Shown here piece by piece: positions 1-11,207 of a stretch of 64,000 nt of DNA (its first letter is position 1; each line of letters begins with the position of its first letter). The notes beneath the pieces were generated by a model. The model made no database searches. It saw nothing but the letters and a program-made list of their open reading frames with translations, and was not told where the DNA came from. The stretch comes from Buchnera aphidicola (Symydobius americanus) (GTDB lineage: Bacteria > Pseudomonadota > Gammaproteobacteria > Enterobacterales > Enterobacteriaceae): the NCBI RefSeq assembly GCF_964059135.1, contig NZ_OZ060393.1:382501-446500 (forward strand), in the 5' to 3' direction. The position numbers were made by a program, and so were the translations under genes.

Positions 1-1385
<1,385 letters not shown>

Positions 1386-1584
1386 TTACAACCCACAGGT
1401 GTCTCTTATTAATTTCGTATTGTAAAAGAGCGTCTAAAAATGTTTGTTTATCAATAACTCTAGAATTTTAAAAAATTAAAAAAATGTATTAAAATCTAAA
1501 ATTATAAAACATATTTTTGATTACTTTAATATAATAACATATTATTATGTTAAAGCAATGAATTATTTAAAATATTTTATTTTT
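1386..1584. other. Spacer between tRNA-Glu and 23S rRNA
   Basis: About 200 bases, almost all A/T, with no open reading frame. It should be transcribed as the 5' leader of pre-23S rRNA and contain processing sites. I could not pick out a clear RNase III stalk because the 3' flank of 23S is outside the window. Confidence 0.5.
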
Positions 1585-1657
1585 CGTCCCCTAGGAGATT
1601 TGAACCCCTGTTGCCGCCGTGAAAGGGCGGTGTCCTAGACCTCTAGACGAAGGGGAC
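1585..1657 (-). tRNA. tRNA-Glu (anticodon UUC)
   Basis: A 73-base cloverleaf with acceptor stem GTCCCCT/AGGGGAC, anticodon loop containing TTC, a GGTTCAAAT T-loop and G at the discriminator position. CCA is not encoded (the gene is followed by AAAA in its own sense). It lies between aroE and 23S rRNA in the same direction, as in the rRNA operon described for Buchnera. Its U34 is a substrate type for the 2-thiolation route to which TusBCD, encoded at 22.6-23.7 kb, contributes. Confidence 0.96.
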
Positions 1658-1729
1658 AAAATGTTAAAATTAAATAAAATAAAATTTAGAAAAATAAAAA
1701 ATTTTAATATTAATTAATTTAATATATAA

Positions 1730-1757
1730 TTTTTACAGAATGTAATAAAAGAGTCAA
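1730..1757 (-). promoter_or_regulatory. Candidate rRNA-type sigma-70 promoter for tRNA-Glu-23S
   Basis: On the minus strand a -35 box TTGACT (1757-1752) is followed after exactly 16 bases by TAAAAA (1735-1730), the short spacer typical of rRNA promoters. A-rich tracts lie just upstream, as in UP elements, and the RpoA C-terminal domain in this window keeps the residues that bind them. The predicted start near 1723 gives a leader of about 65 bases before tRNA-Glu. It sits in the aroE to tRNA-Glu gap. Confidence 0.6.
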
Positions 1758-1804
1758 GATCTTTTTTGTATTTTTTTTAAAGTTTTAATTATCTTGCATA
1801 CTAA

Positions 1805-2653
1805 TTATAAATAAACATATTTTTTTTGATGATTTAAAAAAGAAATAACATTTTTTACATTCGGAAAAATACCATTCCATAAATAAAAAGAATATGCCGC
1901 CTGACTTACAAGCATCCCAATTCCATCAGAAAAATAAATTGCTTTATTTATTTTACACCAACGTAAAAATGGAGTTAATTCATTACTATAATATAAATCA
2001 TAAAAAAAAGTATTTTTCGGATAAAATACTAAATTAGAAATAAAAAAATTGGAATTATTTTTAATTCCTACCGAAGTAGCATTAATTACTAAATCATAAT
2101 TTAATTCCTTTAATAGACTGACATTAATTGCGCGAATTGAACCTAGATTTTTAAAAAAATAAACAATCTTTTTTGCATTACAAAATGTTCTATTAACAAC
2201 ATCTATAGAACAATTTAATGATAATAAATTTGGTATAATTCCTCTAGCAGCTCCTCCAGATCCAATTAATAAAACGCGATCGCTATAATTAATAGCATTT
2301 AACCTCTTTAGATCATACAAAAGACCTATACCATCAGTATTATCCCCTAAAATTTTCCCTGATGAAATTTTTTTTATAGTATTTACAGAGCCGGAAATTA
2401 AAGCTCTCTTGGTTAAAACATGAGATAATAAATAAGCATCGTGTTTAAACGGAACGGTAATATTTGCCCCGGAATAATGTGATTTTAAAAAATACAAAAA
2501 AGCAGTAAAAAATTTATCTTTTTCTACATATTGAGTATTATATCGCATTAAACAATTTGTTTGTTCCGCAAATAAATCATGAATAGTAGGTGATTTAGAA
2601 TGCTGGACAGGATTTCCAAATAACACGTAATATTTTTTATTATTAATCAACAT
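1805..2653 (-). CDS. aroE: Shikimate dehydrogenase
   Basis: Reduces 3-dehydroshikimate to shikimate with NADPH, a cytoplasmic step of the chorismate pathway that also uses AroB and AroK from this window. The N-terminus carries the substrate-binding GNPVQHSKSP motif (residues 13-22), then NITVPFK with the catalytic lysine near residue 69, and the GSGGAARG nucleotide-binding loop in the middle. At 282 residues it is slightly longer than the E. coli enzyme (272). It reads toward tRNA-Glu and 23S. In E. coli tsaC, smg and other genes lie between aroE and def; here the two genes are divergent neighbours 128 bases apart. Confidence 0.96.
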   Translation of the reverse strand: MLINNKKYYVLFGNPVQHSKSPTIHDLFAEQTNCLMRYNTQYVEKDKFFTAFLYFLKSHYSGANITVPFKHDAYLLSHVLTKRALISGSVNTIKKISSGKILGDNTDGIGLLYDLKRLNAINYSDRVLLIGSGGAARGIIPNLLSLNCSIDVVNRTFCNAKKIVYFFKNLGSIRAINVSLLKELNYDLVINATSVGIKNNSNFFISNLVFYPKNTFFYDLYYSNELTPFLRWCKINKAIYFSDGIGMLVSQAAYSFYLWNGIFPNVKNVISFLNHQKKYVYL

Positions 2654-2781
2654 TTATTTTCTCTCTAATAATATTCTAAATATTTAAAAATAAATATTAA
2701 AAATAGAATAAATTATTTAATTAATTTATATGAAATAATTTATAATATAAAATTATATTAAAAATTTTAAAAATAATTCCC

Positions 2782-3222
2782 ATGTCTTTATTAAAAATAA
2801 TAAAATACCCAGATAATAGATTACGTAACATAGCTCAACCAGTCAAAATAATTAATAAAAAAATACATCAAATTATACAAGATATGTATTACACAATGTA
2901 TGAAAAACAAGGAATAGGTTTAGCTGCTACCCAAGTAGGTATTAATTTACAAATTATAGTAATTGATATTAGCGAAAAACAAACAGATCCAATAATACTT
3001 ATTAATCCTAAAAAAATTTATTGTTCCGAAAAAATCAGCATTGAAGAAGGATGTCTATCAATTCCAAATACCTTAAAAAAAATTACAAGAGCAAACAAAA
3101 TTCAAATTCAAACATTAAATTATTATGGAAAAAAAATTATTATTGAAGCAAAAGAACTATTATCAATCTGTATACAACATGAAATGGATCATCTCGTTGG
3201 AAAGTTAATTATTGATTATTAA
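2782..3222 (+). CDS. def: Peptide deformylase, C-terminally shortened
   Basis: Removes the formyl group from new proteins, using a metal ion. All three signature motifs are present: GIGLAATQ (about residues 44-51), EEGCLS (about 88-93, metal-binding Cys) and HEMDH (about 132-136, two metal-binding His and the catalytic Glu). The protein stops right after GKLIIDY at 146 residues, while the E. coli enzyme has 168 or 169. The missing part is the C-terminal helix, which is outside the catalytic core; from memory, E. coli deformylase cut to about 147 residues is still active. It is followed 42 bases later by fmt, its natural partner. Confidence 0.95.
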   Translation: MSLLKIIKYPDNRLRNIAQPVKIINKKIHQIIQDMYYTMYEKQGIGLAATQVGINLQIIVIDISEKQTDPIILINPKKIYCSEKISIEEGCLSIPNTLKKITRANKIQIQTLNYYGKKIIIEAKELLSICIQHEMDHLVGKLIIDY

Positions 3223-3264
3223 TTCAAAATTTACTTAAACCTTCTAAATAAAAAAAATAATATT

Positions 3265-4212
3265 ATGAATGAATCAAAACTGAAAATTATTTTTGCTGGA
3301 ACATCACAGTTTTCTGCAGATCACCTATCTAAATTAATATTATCAAAATATAACATTATAGCAGTATTAACAAAACCAGACATGCGATCAGGAAGAGGAA
3401 AAAAAATTATTAAATCACCAATAAAAATTTTATCAGAAAATTATCAAATTCCAATTTTTCAACCCAAACAAATTAACCAAAAAAATAATCTACTCGATTT
3501 TTTAAAAATCGAAGCAGATATTATGATCGTCGTTGCATATGGATTTAAAATACCTAATTTTTTATTAACAAAATACCGGCTGGGTTGTATTAATGTACAC
3601 GCTTCATTATTACCAAGATGGAGAGGAGCATCCCCAATACAATCTGCAATTCTAAACGGAGATCATCAAACTGGAATAACAATTATTCAAATGAATCATA
3701 ATATCGACGAAGGAAAAATATTATCTCAAATTACATGTAATATTCAAAAAAAAGATAATACAATAAATTTAACTAAAAAATTATCTCACCTTGGACAAAA
3801 AATCCTTATAAAAACATTACAAAAAATTCAAAATAAACAAATTACTCCAAAACCACAAAATCATAAAAAGTCTAAAAATTGTATCAAAATCCAAAAATAC
3901 ATGGGCAAAATAAATTTTTATATACATGCAAAAAAAATAGAAAAAATGGTTAGAGCATTTAACCCATGGCCTGGAACATATTTAATAATTAAAAATAAAA
4001 TAATAAAAATTTGGGAAGTAGATGTTCTTGAAAGTATTTCAATGCACAATATTGGAGAAATTATTAATATTGATAAATATGGAATACAGATACAAACAAA
4101 AAAAAATATATTAAATCTTAAAAAAATACAAATATCTGGAAAAAAAATTGTTACAACTTCAGAATTTATTAATTCTACACAAAAAATATTTATCAAGGGA
4201 GATATAATATAA
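3265..4212 (+). CDS. fmt: Methionyl-tRNA formyltransferase
   Basis: Formylates initiator Met-tRNA with 10-formyl-tetrahydrofolate. The 315-residue length equals that of the E. coli enzyme. The N-terminal catalytic domain contains the family motif HASLLPRWRGASPIQ near residues 112-126, including the catalytic His and the SLLP folate-binding segment. The C-terminal domain is very lysine/isoleucine-rich, in keeping with the A/T drift of this genome. It forms a def-fmt pair on the plus strand and ends convergently against rplQ; a small hairpin at 4224-4243 separates them. Confidence 0.96.
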   Translation: MNESKLKIIFAGTSQFSADHLSKLILSKYNIIAVLTKPDMRSGRGKKIIKSPIKILSENYQIPIFQPKQINQKNNLLDFLKIEADIMIVVAYGFKIPNFLLTKYRLGCINVHASLLPRWRGASPIQSAILNGDHQTGITIIQMNHNIDEGKILSQITCNIQKKDNTINLTKKLSHLGQKILIKTLQKIQNKQITPKPQNHKKSKNCIKIQKYMGKINFYIHAKKIEKMVRAFNPWPGTYLIIKNKIIKIWEVDVLESISMHNIGEIINIDKYGIQIQTKKNILNLKKIQISGKKIVTTSEFINSTQKIFIKGDII

Positions 4213-4219
4213 AATATTT

Positions 4220-4243
4220 TTAAAACGGCAATAAGATGCCGTT
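4220..4243 (-). terminator. Hairpin between fmt and rplQ, likely terminator of the rplQ end
   Basis: A perfect 7-base-pair stem AACGGCA/TGCCGTT with a 6-base loop, G/C-rich against an A/T background, lies between the convergent fmt and rplQ genes. On the minus strand the stem runs straight into a TTTT tract and then A/T, as in an intrinsic terminator for the alpha operon. On the plus strand the following bases are ATATGAATT, so termination of fmt there is less convincing. Confidence 0.6.
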
Positions 4244-4266
4244 ATATGAATTAAAAAATAATAAAT

Positions 4267-4647
4267 TTATTTTTTTTCTTTTTGAAAAATACTTCGTCCA
4301 GTTAACTGAACATATGCAATGGGCGCTTTATCTCCAGGACGAAATCCACATTTTAAAATTTTAGTATATCCACCAGGACGATTCAAAAAATATGGACCAA
4401 TATCACTAAATAATTTATACACTATGAAATTATTTCTGATACGAGAAAAAATTAATCTTCTATTAGAAATACTATCTACTTTCGAAATAGTAATTAATGG
4501 TTCAACTATAGTACGCAATTCTTTTGCTTTAGGTAATGTAGTTTTTATCATTTCATATTTCAATAATGCGCAAATCATGTTATTAAACATAGCTTTTAAA
4601 TGACTTGAATTACGATTTAAATAACGACCGCTGTGCCTATGTCTCAT
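4267..4647 (-). CDS. rplQ: Ribosomal protein L17
   Basis: Structural protein of the large subunit near the exit tunnel. The 126 residues begin [20 protein letters not shown], as in the E. coli protein (127 residues), and the PGGYTKILK motif is near the end. It is the last gene of the alpha operon, 41 bases after rpoA, and is followed by a hairpin at 4224-4243. Confidence 0.98.
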   Translation of the reverse strand: MRHRHSGRYLNRNSSHLKAMFNNMICALLKYEMIKTTLPKAKELRTIVEPLITISKVDSISNRRLIFSRIRNNFIVYKLFSDIGPYFLNRPGGYTKILKCGFRPGDKAPIAYVQLTGRSIFQKEKK

Positions 4648-4688
4648 TAATTATTCCTTTAAAATAAACTACTTAATTCACATAAAAA

Positions 4689-5678
4689 TTATTCACCAGA
4701 AACATTTTCAGGAGGCCAATTTTCTAAATGCATACCCAGAGATAACCCTCGAGCGGCTAATATATCCTTGATTTCAGTTAAAGATTTTTTTCCAAGGTTT
4801 GGAGTTTTTAATAATTCTATTTCAGTACGTTGAACTAAATCTCCAATATAATGTATCGCTTCTGTTTTTAAACAATTAGCAGATCGAACCGTTAACTCTA
4901 AATCATCTACAGGACGTAATAAAATTGGTTCAAATTTCGGTTTCTTTACTTCCTTCTTGGGCTGACGAATATTACGAAAATCAACAAATGCTTCTAACTG
5001 TTCAGAAAGTATTGTTGAACCCATACGAATTGCCTCTTCTGGATTAATAGTTCCATTAGTTTCCATTTCGATAATTAATCGATCAAGATCAGTTCTCTGG
5101 GCAACACGAGCAGATCCTACACGATAAGCAACACGTTCTATTGGACTATAAGAAGCATCTAAAGATATAGATCCAATATTGATAGATTCAGAATGCGATT
5201 GTAAACGCGCAGATGCCGGAACATAACCGTATCCTAATTCTACTTTCATAGAAATATTAATAGAAGATGATTGAGTAGTTAAATGACAAATAATATGATT
5301 TAAATTAATTATTTCTACACTACTCTCACAAGTAATATCAGATGCTAATACAGGTCCAATTCCAGATTTTTGTAAAGTTAATATCACGTATTCCTTTTTA
5401 TCTACTTTAATCGCTAAACCCTTAATATTTAATAAAATTTCTAAAATATCCTCTTTCACTCCAGTTTTAGAGATATATTCATGTAAAACCCCTTCAATTT
5501 GTACTTCAGTAACAGCATATCCAGGCATAGAAGAAAGTAAAATTCTACGTAAAGCACTACCCAAGGTATGACCAAAACCACGCTCTAGGGGTTCTAGAAC
5601 AACTTTAATATGGGTTGGACTAATCAGTTCAACATCTGAAATATGTGATTTAACAAAATCCTTAATAGAACCATGCAT
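4689..5678 (-). CDS. rpoA: RNA polymerase alpha subunit
   Basis: Dimerises to start assembly of RNA polymerase. It is 329 residues, the same length as in E. coli. The N-terminal assembly domain (about 1-230) is followed by a linker rich in Pro and Lys and a complete C-terminal DNA- and activator-binding domain, with the [18 protein letters not shown] stretch that contacts UP elements. Retention of this domain matters in a genome with few regulators, and A-rich tracts lie upstream of the rRNA-type promoter at 1.73 kb. Gene order rpsD-rpoA-rplQ is standard. Confidence 0.98.
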   Translation of the reverse strand: MHGSIKDFVKSHISDVELISPTHIKVVLEPLERGFGHTLGSALRRILLSSMPGYAVTEVQIEGVLHEYISKTGVKEDILEILLNIKGLAIKVDKKEYVILTLQKSGIGPVLASDITCESSVEIINLNHIICHLTTQSSSINISMKVELGYGYVPASARLQSHSESINIGSISLDASYSPIERVAYRVGSARVAQRTDLDRLIIEMETNGTINPEEAIRMGSTILSEQLEAFVDFRNIRQPKKEVKKPKFEPILLRPVDDLELTVRSANCLKTEAIHYIGDLVQRTEIELLKTPNLGKKSLTEIKDILAARGLSLGMHLENWPPENVSGE

Positions 5679-5710
5679 AAAAAAAATTACTCCTGATTAT
5701 ATATTTAAAA

Positions 5711-6331
5711 TTATTTAGAATATAACTCAATAATTAAATGTTCATTAATATCTGCTGATAAATCTGAACGATCTGGAATGCGAAGAAATATTCCTTCTAA
5801 TTTATTCGAATTTACTTCTAACCAAGTTGGTTTTTCTCGTTGTTCAGATAATTCTATAGCAGCCTTAATCCTAGATTGATTTTTAAAATTATCTCTAATT
5901 TTAATAACATCATGAGGACGAACTTTATATGAAGGAATATTAACAACTTTAGTATTTACCATGATTGATTTATGACTAATGAGTTGTCGAGCTTCAAATC
6001 TAGTTACCGAAAAACCTAAACGATAAATTATATTATCTAATCTGCTCTCTAATAATCTTAGTAAATTTTCACCAGTATCACCTTTCAGTTTTACAGATAA
6101 TTTATAATAATTTCGAAATTGACGCTCTAAAATACCATAAAGACGACGAACCTTCTGTTTTTCTCGTAACTGAATGCCATATTCAGATAATCTTGTCTTG
6201 CGAGCACCATGTTGACCGGGGAGTTGATTAAGTTTACACTTAGAATCAATAGAACGATATCCTGATTTTAAGAATAAATCAGTACCCTCACGACGACTAA
6301 GTTTTAATTTAGGTCCTAAATATTTTGCCAT
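5711..6331 (-). CDS. rpsD: Ribosomal protein S4
   Basis: Primary 16S-binding protein and, in E. coli, the repressor of the alpha operon. I place the start at [10 protein letters not shown] (6331), not at the upstream in-frame ATG at 6349. This gives 206 residues, exactly the E. coli length, and matches the conserved N-terminus. The S4 RNA-binding domain is in the C-terminal half ([19 protein letters not shown]). The leader pseudoknot that S4 binds in E. coli was not identifiable upstream of rpsM here. Confidence 0.97.
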   Translation of the reverse strand: MAKYLGPKLKLSRREGTDLFLKSGYRSIDSKCKLNQLPGQHGARKTRLSEYGIQLREKQKVRRLYGILERQFRNYYKLSVKLKGDTGENLLRLLESRLDNIIYRLGFSVTRFEARQLISHKSIMVNTKVVNIPSYKVRPHDVIKIRDNFKNQSRIKAAIELSEQREKPTWLEVNSNKLEGIFLRIPDRSDLSADINEHLIIELYSK

Positions 6332-6361
6332 TTTATTTTTCTCATACATTCCCTAAAAAAA

Positions 6362-6751
6362 TTATACACGACGTTTTTTAGGTGGGCGACAACCATTATG
6401 GGGAATAGGAGTAATATCAGTAATATTAGTAATTTTAAATCCTGCAGTATTTAAAGCCCGAATAGTAGATTCTCTACCCGGTCCAGGTCCTTTAACCATA
6501 ACTTCTAAATTTTTCAGGCCATAATCTTTAATAGATTCAATACATCGTTCTACAGCTACTTGAGCAGCAAAAGGAGTAGATTTTCTCGAACCCCGAAAAC
6601 CAGAGCCTCCCGAAGTTGCCCAACCTAATGCATTTCCCTGACGATCAGTAATCGTAACTATAGTATTATTAAAAGATGCGTGAATATAAGCAATACCATC
6701 TAAAATTTGTTTTTTTATACGTTTTTTTGTACGTTTTGAAAATTTTACCAT
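6362..6751 (-). CDS. rpsK: Ribosomal protein S11
   Basis: Platform protein of the small subunit. The gene has two adjacent ATG codons. Starting at the second one (6751) gives 129 residues, the E. coli length. The [12 protein letters not shown]-terminus and the [14 protein letters not shown] segment are conserved. It lies 20 bases after rpsM in the same order as in E. coli. Confidence 0.97.
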   Translation of the reverse strand: MVKFSKRTKKRIKKQILDGIAYIHASFNNTIVTITDRQGNALGWATSGGSGFRGSRKSTPFAAQVAVERCIESIKDYGLKNLEVMVKGPGPGRESTIRALNTAGFKITNITDITPIPHNGCRPPKKRRV

Positions 6752-6771
6752 CATTTAAAAGTCTCTAACTA

Positions 6772-7128
6772 TTATTTTTTTATTGGTTTACGAGGGCCTT
6801 TTCGAGTACGAGCATTAGTTTTAGTCCTTTGTCCACGAACAGGTAAACCCCGACGATGTCTTAAACCGCGATAACACCCTAAATCCATTAATCTTTTAAT
6901 ATTTAAATTTTTCTCACGCCTTAAATCTCCTTCTAAAATTAAATTAGAAATAGCCTCTCTTAAAGAATCTAATTTACTTTCATGTAATTCACCCACTTTA
7001 GCTGTTTCTGCAATACCACATGTTATACAAATATTTCTAGCACGCGATGTTCCAATTCCATATATTAACTGTAGTGCAATAACAATATGTTTATAATCAG
7101 GAATATTTATCCCTGCGATACGAGCCAT
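6772..7128 (-). CDS. rpsM: Ribosomal protein S13
   Basis: Head protein of the small subunit, contacting tRNA and the inter-subunit bridge. Starting at [10 protein letters not shown] (7128, the second of two ATGs) gives 118 residues, as in E. coli. The C-terminus [12 protein letters not shown], which reaches the P site, is unchanged. It is the first gene of the alpha operon; in E. coli S4 represses here. Confidence 0.97.
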   Translation of the reverse strand: MARIAGINIPDYKHIVIALQLIYGIGTSRARNICITCGIAETAKVGELHESKLDSLREAISNLILEGDLRREKNLNIKRLMDLGCYRGLRHRRGLPVRGQRTKTNARTRKGPRKPIKK

Positions 7129-7169
7129 CAATACACTCCTTATAATTTATGGTACTTAACAAATCAAAC

Positions 7170-7286
7170 TTATCCTTGACGTTGTTTATGTTTGGGATAA
7201 TTGCTGCAAATAACGCGCACAACATTATTACGCTTTACAATTTTACAATCACGACATAATTTTTTGATTGAAGTGCGTACTTTCAT
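7170..7286 (-). CDS. rpmJ: Ribosomal protein L36
   Basis: A 38-residue gene easily missed by length cut-offs. The minus-strand ATG at 7286 opens with [19 protein letters not shown] and ends in PKHKQRQG before TAA. It has the zinc-ribbon ligands Cys11, Cys14, Cys27 and His33, so this is the zinc-binding form. It sits between secY and rpsM as in E. coli, which supports the call. Confidence 0.97.
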   Translation of the reverse strand: MKVRTSIKKLCRDCKIVKRNNVVRVICSNYPKHKQRQG

Positions 7287-7361
7287 AATAAATTTACCAT
7301 TTTAAAATTTTTATGATAAATATAATTTTGAATTTTAAAATATCCAAACTGTATACATAAT

Positions 7362-8684
7362 TTAAAAATTAAAATTAGATTTTTTTAAAATTGAACTATA
7401 TTGGCTAGATATGAATAACGTTTGAACTTGTGCTACAACATCAATAATTACAACTACTACAATTAATAACGATGTTCCTCCAAAATGAAAAGGTACTTTC
7501 ATAAAAACTCTCATAAAATCTGGAACAAGACAAATAAACATCATGTACAAAGAACCAATAAAAGTAATTTTATACATAATCTTACTAATGTATTTAGATG
7601 TTTGTTCTCCAGGTCTAATTCCAGGTATAAAAGCTCCAGATCTTTTTAAATTTTCTGCGGTTTCTCGAGGATTAAAGGTTAAATTAGAATAAAAAAAACA
7701 GAAAAAAACTATTAAAACTGAATAAATAATTATATACAAGAGATGGCCAGGTTGCAAATAAATCGAAAATTTAAATAACCAATCATATTTATTTAAAATA
7801 CCAAACCAAGATAATAAAGTTACCGGAAAAATAATAATACTCGAAGAAAAAATAGCAGGCATTACCCCGGAGATATTTATTTTTAAAGGTAAATGTGTAC
7901 TCTGAGAAACATATGTATTGTAATTTCTATTTTGTTTAGGATAATTTAATGTAATTTTTCTATAACTTCTTTCTACAAACACCACTAAAAATATCACAGA
8001 TATAATAAAAACAAAAATACAAAATAACATAAAAAAACTTAAATTTGATTCACTAACTTGTTTGATAATTTGAATAATAGAAGAAGGCAAGCTTGAAATA
8101 ATACCTATAAAAATAATAATTGAAATTCCATTACCAATCCCATAATCAGTAATTAATTCAGCTAACCACATTAAAAAAACAGTACCTGTGCATAAACTTA
8201 TAACAGAGATAACATAAAAACTAAAACCTGGATGGGGAACTAAATCTGGTATTAGAGGAATATTTGGTAAAGTAGTTGAAATCCCAATAGCTTGTAATAC
8301 TGATATAAACAAAGTCAAGTATCTAGTATACTTATCAATTATTTTTTTTCCAAAATCACCTTCTTTTTGTATCGATGATAAACGAGAACTAAATAAAGTC
8401 AATAATTGAATAATAATAGAAGACGAAATGTAAGGCATAATACCTAAAGAAAAAATAGATGCTCGACCTAAAGATCCCCCAGAAAAAACATTAATCATAT
8501 CAATAATAGTACTGTTTTGATATTGTAAAAAATCAGTTAAAATAGTAATATTAATACCAGGAACTGGAATAAATGAGCCAACTCTAAATATAAAAATCAT
8601 AAAACATAAAAAAAAAATTCTATTTTTTAATTCAAGTAAACTTTTATTAATATTAAAAAATTTTGATTTTATTTTTTTATCCAT
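7362..8684 (-). CDS. secY: Protein translocase channel SecY
   Basis: The main pore of the Sec translocon in the inner membrane. It is 440 residues (E. coli 443) with about ten hydrophobic segments spread evenly along the length and the conserved loop KRSGAFIPGIRPGEQT between later membrane segments, a region that contacts SecA and the ribosome. It lies inside the spc operon after rplO, 19 bases away. The sequence is rich in Ile, Phe and Lys, consistent with base bias, and shows no frameshift. Confidence 0.97.
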   Translation of the reverse strand: MDKKIKSKFFNINKSLLELKNRIFFLCFMIFIFRVGSFIPVPGINITILTDFLQYQNSTIIDMINVFSGGSLGRASIFSLGIMPYISSSIIIQLLTLFSSRLSSIQKEGDFGKKIIDKYTRYLTLFISVLQAIGISTTLPNIPLIPDLVPHPGFSFYVISVISLCTGTVFLMWLAELITDYGIGNGISIIIFIGIISSLPSSIIQIIKQVSESNLSFFMLFCIFVFIISVIFLVVFVERSYRKITLNYPKQNRNYNTYVSQSTHLPLKINISGVMPAIFSSSIIIFPVTLLSWFGILNKYDWLFKFSIYLQPGHLLYIIIYSVLIVFFCFFYSNLTFNPRETAENLKRSGAFIPGIRPGEQTSKYISKIMYKITFIGSLYMMFICLVPDFMRVFMKVPFHFGGTSLLIVVVVIIDVVAQVQTLFISSQYSSILKKSNFNF

Positions 8685-8703
8685 CCAATATATACTCTAA
8701 TAA

Positions 8704-9135
8704 TTATTCAATTTTTCCACCTAAACTTTGAATGATAGAAGCAACATTTTTAGTCACTCTTAAACCCCTAATTACAATAGATTTATTAATCAATCCCGAT
8801 TTAATAATTTTAACATATTTAATACTTTTTTTAATAATATTAAATTTCTTTAAAACATTTAAATCAATAACATTTACATTAATTTTGTTTATATCTGACA
8901 AACGAACTTCTGAAGTAAAAATTTGTTTACGAGAACAAAATCCAAATTTTGGAATACGACGATACAATGGTGTTTGACCACCTTCAAAACCTCTTCTAAT
9001 ACTAGAACCTTTTCTAGAAGTCTGTCCTTTATGACCACGACCAGCTGTTTTTCCAAAACCTGATCCCATGCCACGTCCAACTCTTTTAGGTGTTTTTTTT
9101 GATCCTGTCTTAGGAGAAAGTGTATTTAAATACAA
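8704..9135 (-). CDS. rplO: Ribosomal protein L15
   Basis: Large-subunit protein, 143 residues (E. coli 144). The glycine-rich N-terminal extension ([19 protein letters not shown]) that threads through 23S rRNA and the [17 protein letters not shown] core are intact. It follows rpmD by 3 bases in the spc operon. Confidence 0.97.
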   Translation of the reverse strand: MYLNTLSPKTGSKKTPKRVGRGMGSGFGKTAGRGHKGQTSRKGSSIRRGFEGGQTPLYRRIPKFGFCSRKQIFTSEVRLSDINKINVNVIDLNVLKKFNIIKKSIKYVKIIKSGLINKSIVIRGLRVTKNVASIIQSLGGKIE

Positions 9136-9138
9136 TTT

Positions 9139-9321
9139 TTATTCCTCTCTTATTTTAACCATATAATATACTTGATTAATCATCCCTCGAATAGATGGAG
9201 TATCTTCTCTAATCACTGTATGTCGAATTCTTCGCAAACCCAATCCTAACATAGTAGATTTATGTTTTGGTAAACGACCAATGATGCTTTTTGTTTGAGT
9301 AATATATAGTTTTTTTTTCAT
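9139..9321 (-). CDS. rpmD: Ribosomal protein L30
   Basis: A 60-residue large-subunit protein beginning [20 protein letters not shown], with the conserved [12 protein letters not shown] segment. It sits between rpsE and rplO as in E. coli, with gaps of 9 and 3 bases. L30 is lost in some bacteria but is kept here. Confidence 0.96.
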   Translation of the reverse strand: MKKKLYITQTKSIIGRLPKHKSTMLGLGLRRIRHTVIREDTPSIRGMINQVYYMVKIREE

Positions 9322-9330
9322 ATATAATAC

Positions 9331-9834
9331 TTATCCTATAATTTGAAAAACAGATTTATTTCTTTTATCTGCAATCATTTTGGGAGATTTCATATTCTTT
9401 AAACCATTCATAGTTGCTCGTACAACATTAATAGGATTAGTAGAACCATAAGTTTTAGCTAAAACATTTTTAATACCCACAACTTCTAAAACAGCACGCA
9501 TTGCACCACCCGCAATAATACCAGTTCCTCGAGAGGCTGGTTTCATAAAAATACTTGATCCTGTATGAAAACCTTTGACAGCATGTTGTAAAGTACCATT
9601 TTTAATTTCAATAAATATCATATTACGACGTGCTTTTTCCATAGATTTTTGAATCGCTGCTGGAACTTCTTTAGCCTTACCATATCCAAAACCTACTTTA
9701 CCAGATTTATCTCCAACAACCGTTAATGCAGTAAAAGAAAAAATTCTACCACCTTTGACAGTTTTTGAAACTCGATTAACTGAAATTAATTTTTCTTGAA
9801 AATCACTATGAACTTGTTTATCTCTATTCACCAT
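9331..9834 (-). CDS. rpsE: Ribosomal protein S5
   Basis: Small-subunit protein involved in fidelity. I choose the ATG at 9834 (MVNRDKQVH), which gives 167 residues as in E. coli. An upstream ATG at 9849 overlaps the rplR stop codon and would add five residues with no counterpart. The LQEKLI-like start of the family, the [16 protein letters not shown] segment and the [11 protein letters not shown] motif are all present. Confidence 0.95.
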   Translation of the reverse strand: MVNRDKQVHSDFQEKLISVNRVSKTVKGGRIFSFTALTVVGDKSGKVGFGYGKAKEVPAAIQKSMEKARRNMIFIEIKNGTLQHAVKGFHTGSSIFMKPASRGTGIIAGGAMRAVLEVVGIKNVLAKTYGSTNPINVVRATMNGLKNMKSPKMIADKRNKSVFQIIG

Positions 9835-9848
9835 ACTATTATCCCACA

Positions 9849-10211
9849 TTAAAAGTGTAGTCCCGCATGACGCGCAGAATCAGCAACAGCTTTGATACGA
9901 CCATGATATTTAAAACCGGAACGATCAAAAGAAACCCTATTTATACCCTTTTGAATTGCTCGACTTGCAATAATTGACCCAATAATACTTGCAGCTTTTT
10001 TATTACCAGTGTAAATAACCTTTTTTTGAATTTTATTCTCTAAGGTAGAAGCAACAGTCAAAATACGATTATCATGAGAAATAATTTGTGCATAAATATG
10101 ACGAGAAGTACGATGTACCACTAAACGAGTAATATACAACTTTTTAAATTGTAATCGATACTTCATAGCTCTACGAATGCGAATATTTTTCTTATTCTTT
10201 AAATTAGTCAT
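9849..10211 (-). CDS. rplR: Ribosomal protein L18
   Basis: Binds 5S rRNA in the central protuberance. Starting at the ATG at 10211 ([15 protein letters not shown]) gives 120 residues (E. coli 117). A longer reading from 10250 would overlap rplF by almost 40 bases and has no family counterpart. Conserved features are [14 protein letters not shown], the YTGNKKAA segment and [12 protein letters not shown]. Confidence 0.95.
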   Translation of the reverse strand: MTNLKNKKNIRIRRAMKYRLQFKKLYITRLVVHRTSRHIYAQIISHDNRILTVASTLENKIQKKVIYTGNKKAASIIGSIIASRAIQKGINRVSFDRSGFKYHGRIKAVADSARHAGLHF

Positions 10212-10212
10212 A

Positions 10213-10749
10213 TTATTTTTTCTTCGCCTCTTTAATTCGTATAAATTCATTAGAATAACGAATTCCTTTTCCTTTATATGATTCAGGCTTACGCTTATTC
10301 CTAATATTAGAAGCTACTTGACCAACCAATTGCTTATCAATACCATATAATATAATTTCAGTTGATGAAATGTTTTTTGCAGTTATTCCTTTCGGAAGAA
10401 TATAACTAATTGTATGAGAATAGCCTAAAAACATATTAATTTTATTATTTTCTTCTATATTAATTCGATAGCCCACACCAACCAATTGTAACTTTTTTGA
10501 AAAACCTACAGTAACACCAATAATCATAGAATTCACTAACGACCTAGTAGTACCAGCTTGTATCCAACCATCATATTGATTTACATTTGATTTAAAAAAT
10601 AAATTATCATTTTTATATTCTATAATTACAGAAGAACTAAAATACCTCTTAAGAAATTTATTATTACTCTTTACTAAAATAAAGTTATCAGATAATGTAA
10701 TATGCACATTAGATGGAACCAAAATAGGTTTTTTAGCAATACGAGACAT
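10213..10749 (-). CDS. rplF: Ribosomal protein L6
   Basis: Large-subunit protein near the factor-binding site. The start at 10749 (MSRIAKKPI) is preceded by a strong GGAGGG ribosome binding site and gives 178 residues (E. coli 177). An upstream in-frame start at 10779 lies inside the end of rpsH and is rejected. The C-terminal motif [11 protein letters not shown] is conserved. Confidence 0.96.
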   Translation of the reverse strand: MSRIAKKPILVPSNVHITLSDNFILVKSNNKFLKRYFSSSVIIEYKNDNLFFKSNVNQYDGWIQAGTTRSLVNSMIIGVTVGFSKKLQLVGVGYRINIEENNKINMFLGYSHTISYILPKGITAKNISSTEIILYGIDKQLVGQVASNIRNKRKPESYKGKGIRYSNEFIRIKEAKKK

Positions 10750-10763
10750 ATATCCCTCCAAAA

Positions 10764-11159
10764 TTAAAACACAAAACAAATTACTTCACCACCAATACCA
10801 AGCTTTTTAGCGGTTTTATTACTTATTACACCATGCGAAGTAGACATAATCGCTATTCCTAAACCATCCATAACAATTGGTAAATTATTTTTATCTTTAT
10901 AAATACGTAAGCTTGGTTTACTAATTCTTGTAATATTTTCAATCACAGATTTTCCTCGAAAATATTTCAATACAATAGTTAAAAAAAATTTATTAACCTT
11001 TTGGTTTACAACATAATTCTTAATATATCCTTCATTTTTTAAAACACCGCTAATAGAAACTTTTAAATTAGAAGAAGGAACAACTACTGAAATTTTATTA
11101 GCTAATTGACCATTTCGAATAATTGTTAGCATATCAGATATAGGATCTTGCATACTCAT
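10764..11159 (-). CDS. rpsH: Ribosomal protein S8
   Basis: Binds helix 21 of 16S rRNA; in E. coli it also represses the spc operon by binding mRNA near rplE. It is 131 residues starting [11 protein letters not shown], against 130 in E. coli. The mRNA target for autoregulation is not obvious here, since the rplX-rplE gap is only 14 bases. Confidence 0.97.
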   Translation of the reverse strand: MSMQDPISDMLTIIRNGQLANKISVVVPSSNLKVSISGVLKNEGYIKNYVVNQKVNKFFLTIVLKYFRGKSVIENITRISKPSLRIYKDKNNLPIVMDGLGIAIMSTSHGVISNKTAKKLGIGGEVICFVF

Positions 11160-11207
11160 TAGATTTATTCTCTTATAATAAAAATTAAACTAATATAATA
11201 TTTCTTT

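Noticed and set aside
3918-4196. Minus-strand frame of 92 codons inside fmt
   Set aside because: Exact antisense of the well-conserved fmt reading frame; the hydrophobic look comes from reversed lysine codons.
8732-9080. Frames on both strands inside rplO
   Set aside because: Shadows of rplO; the rplO product is complete and conserved.
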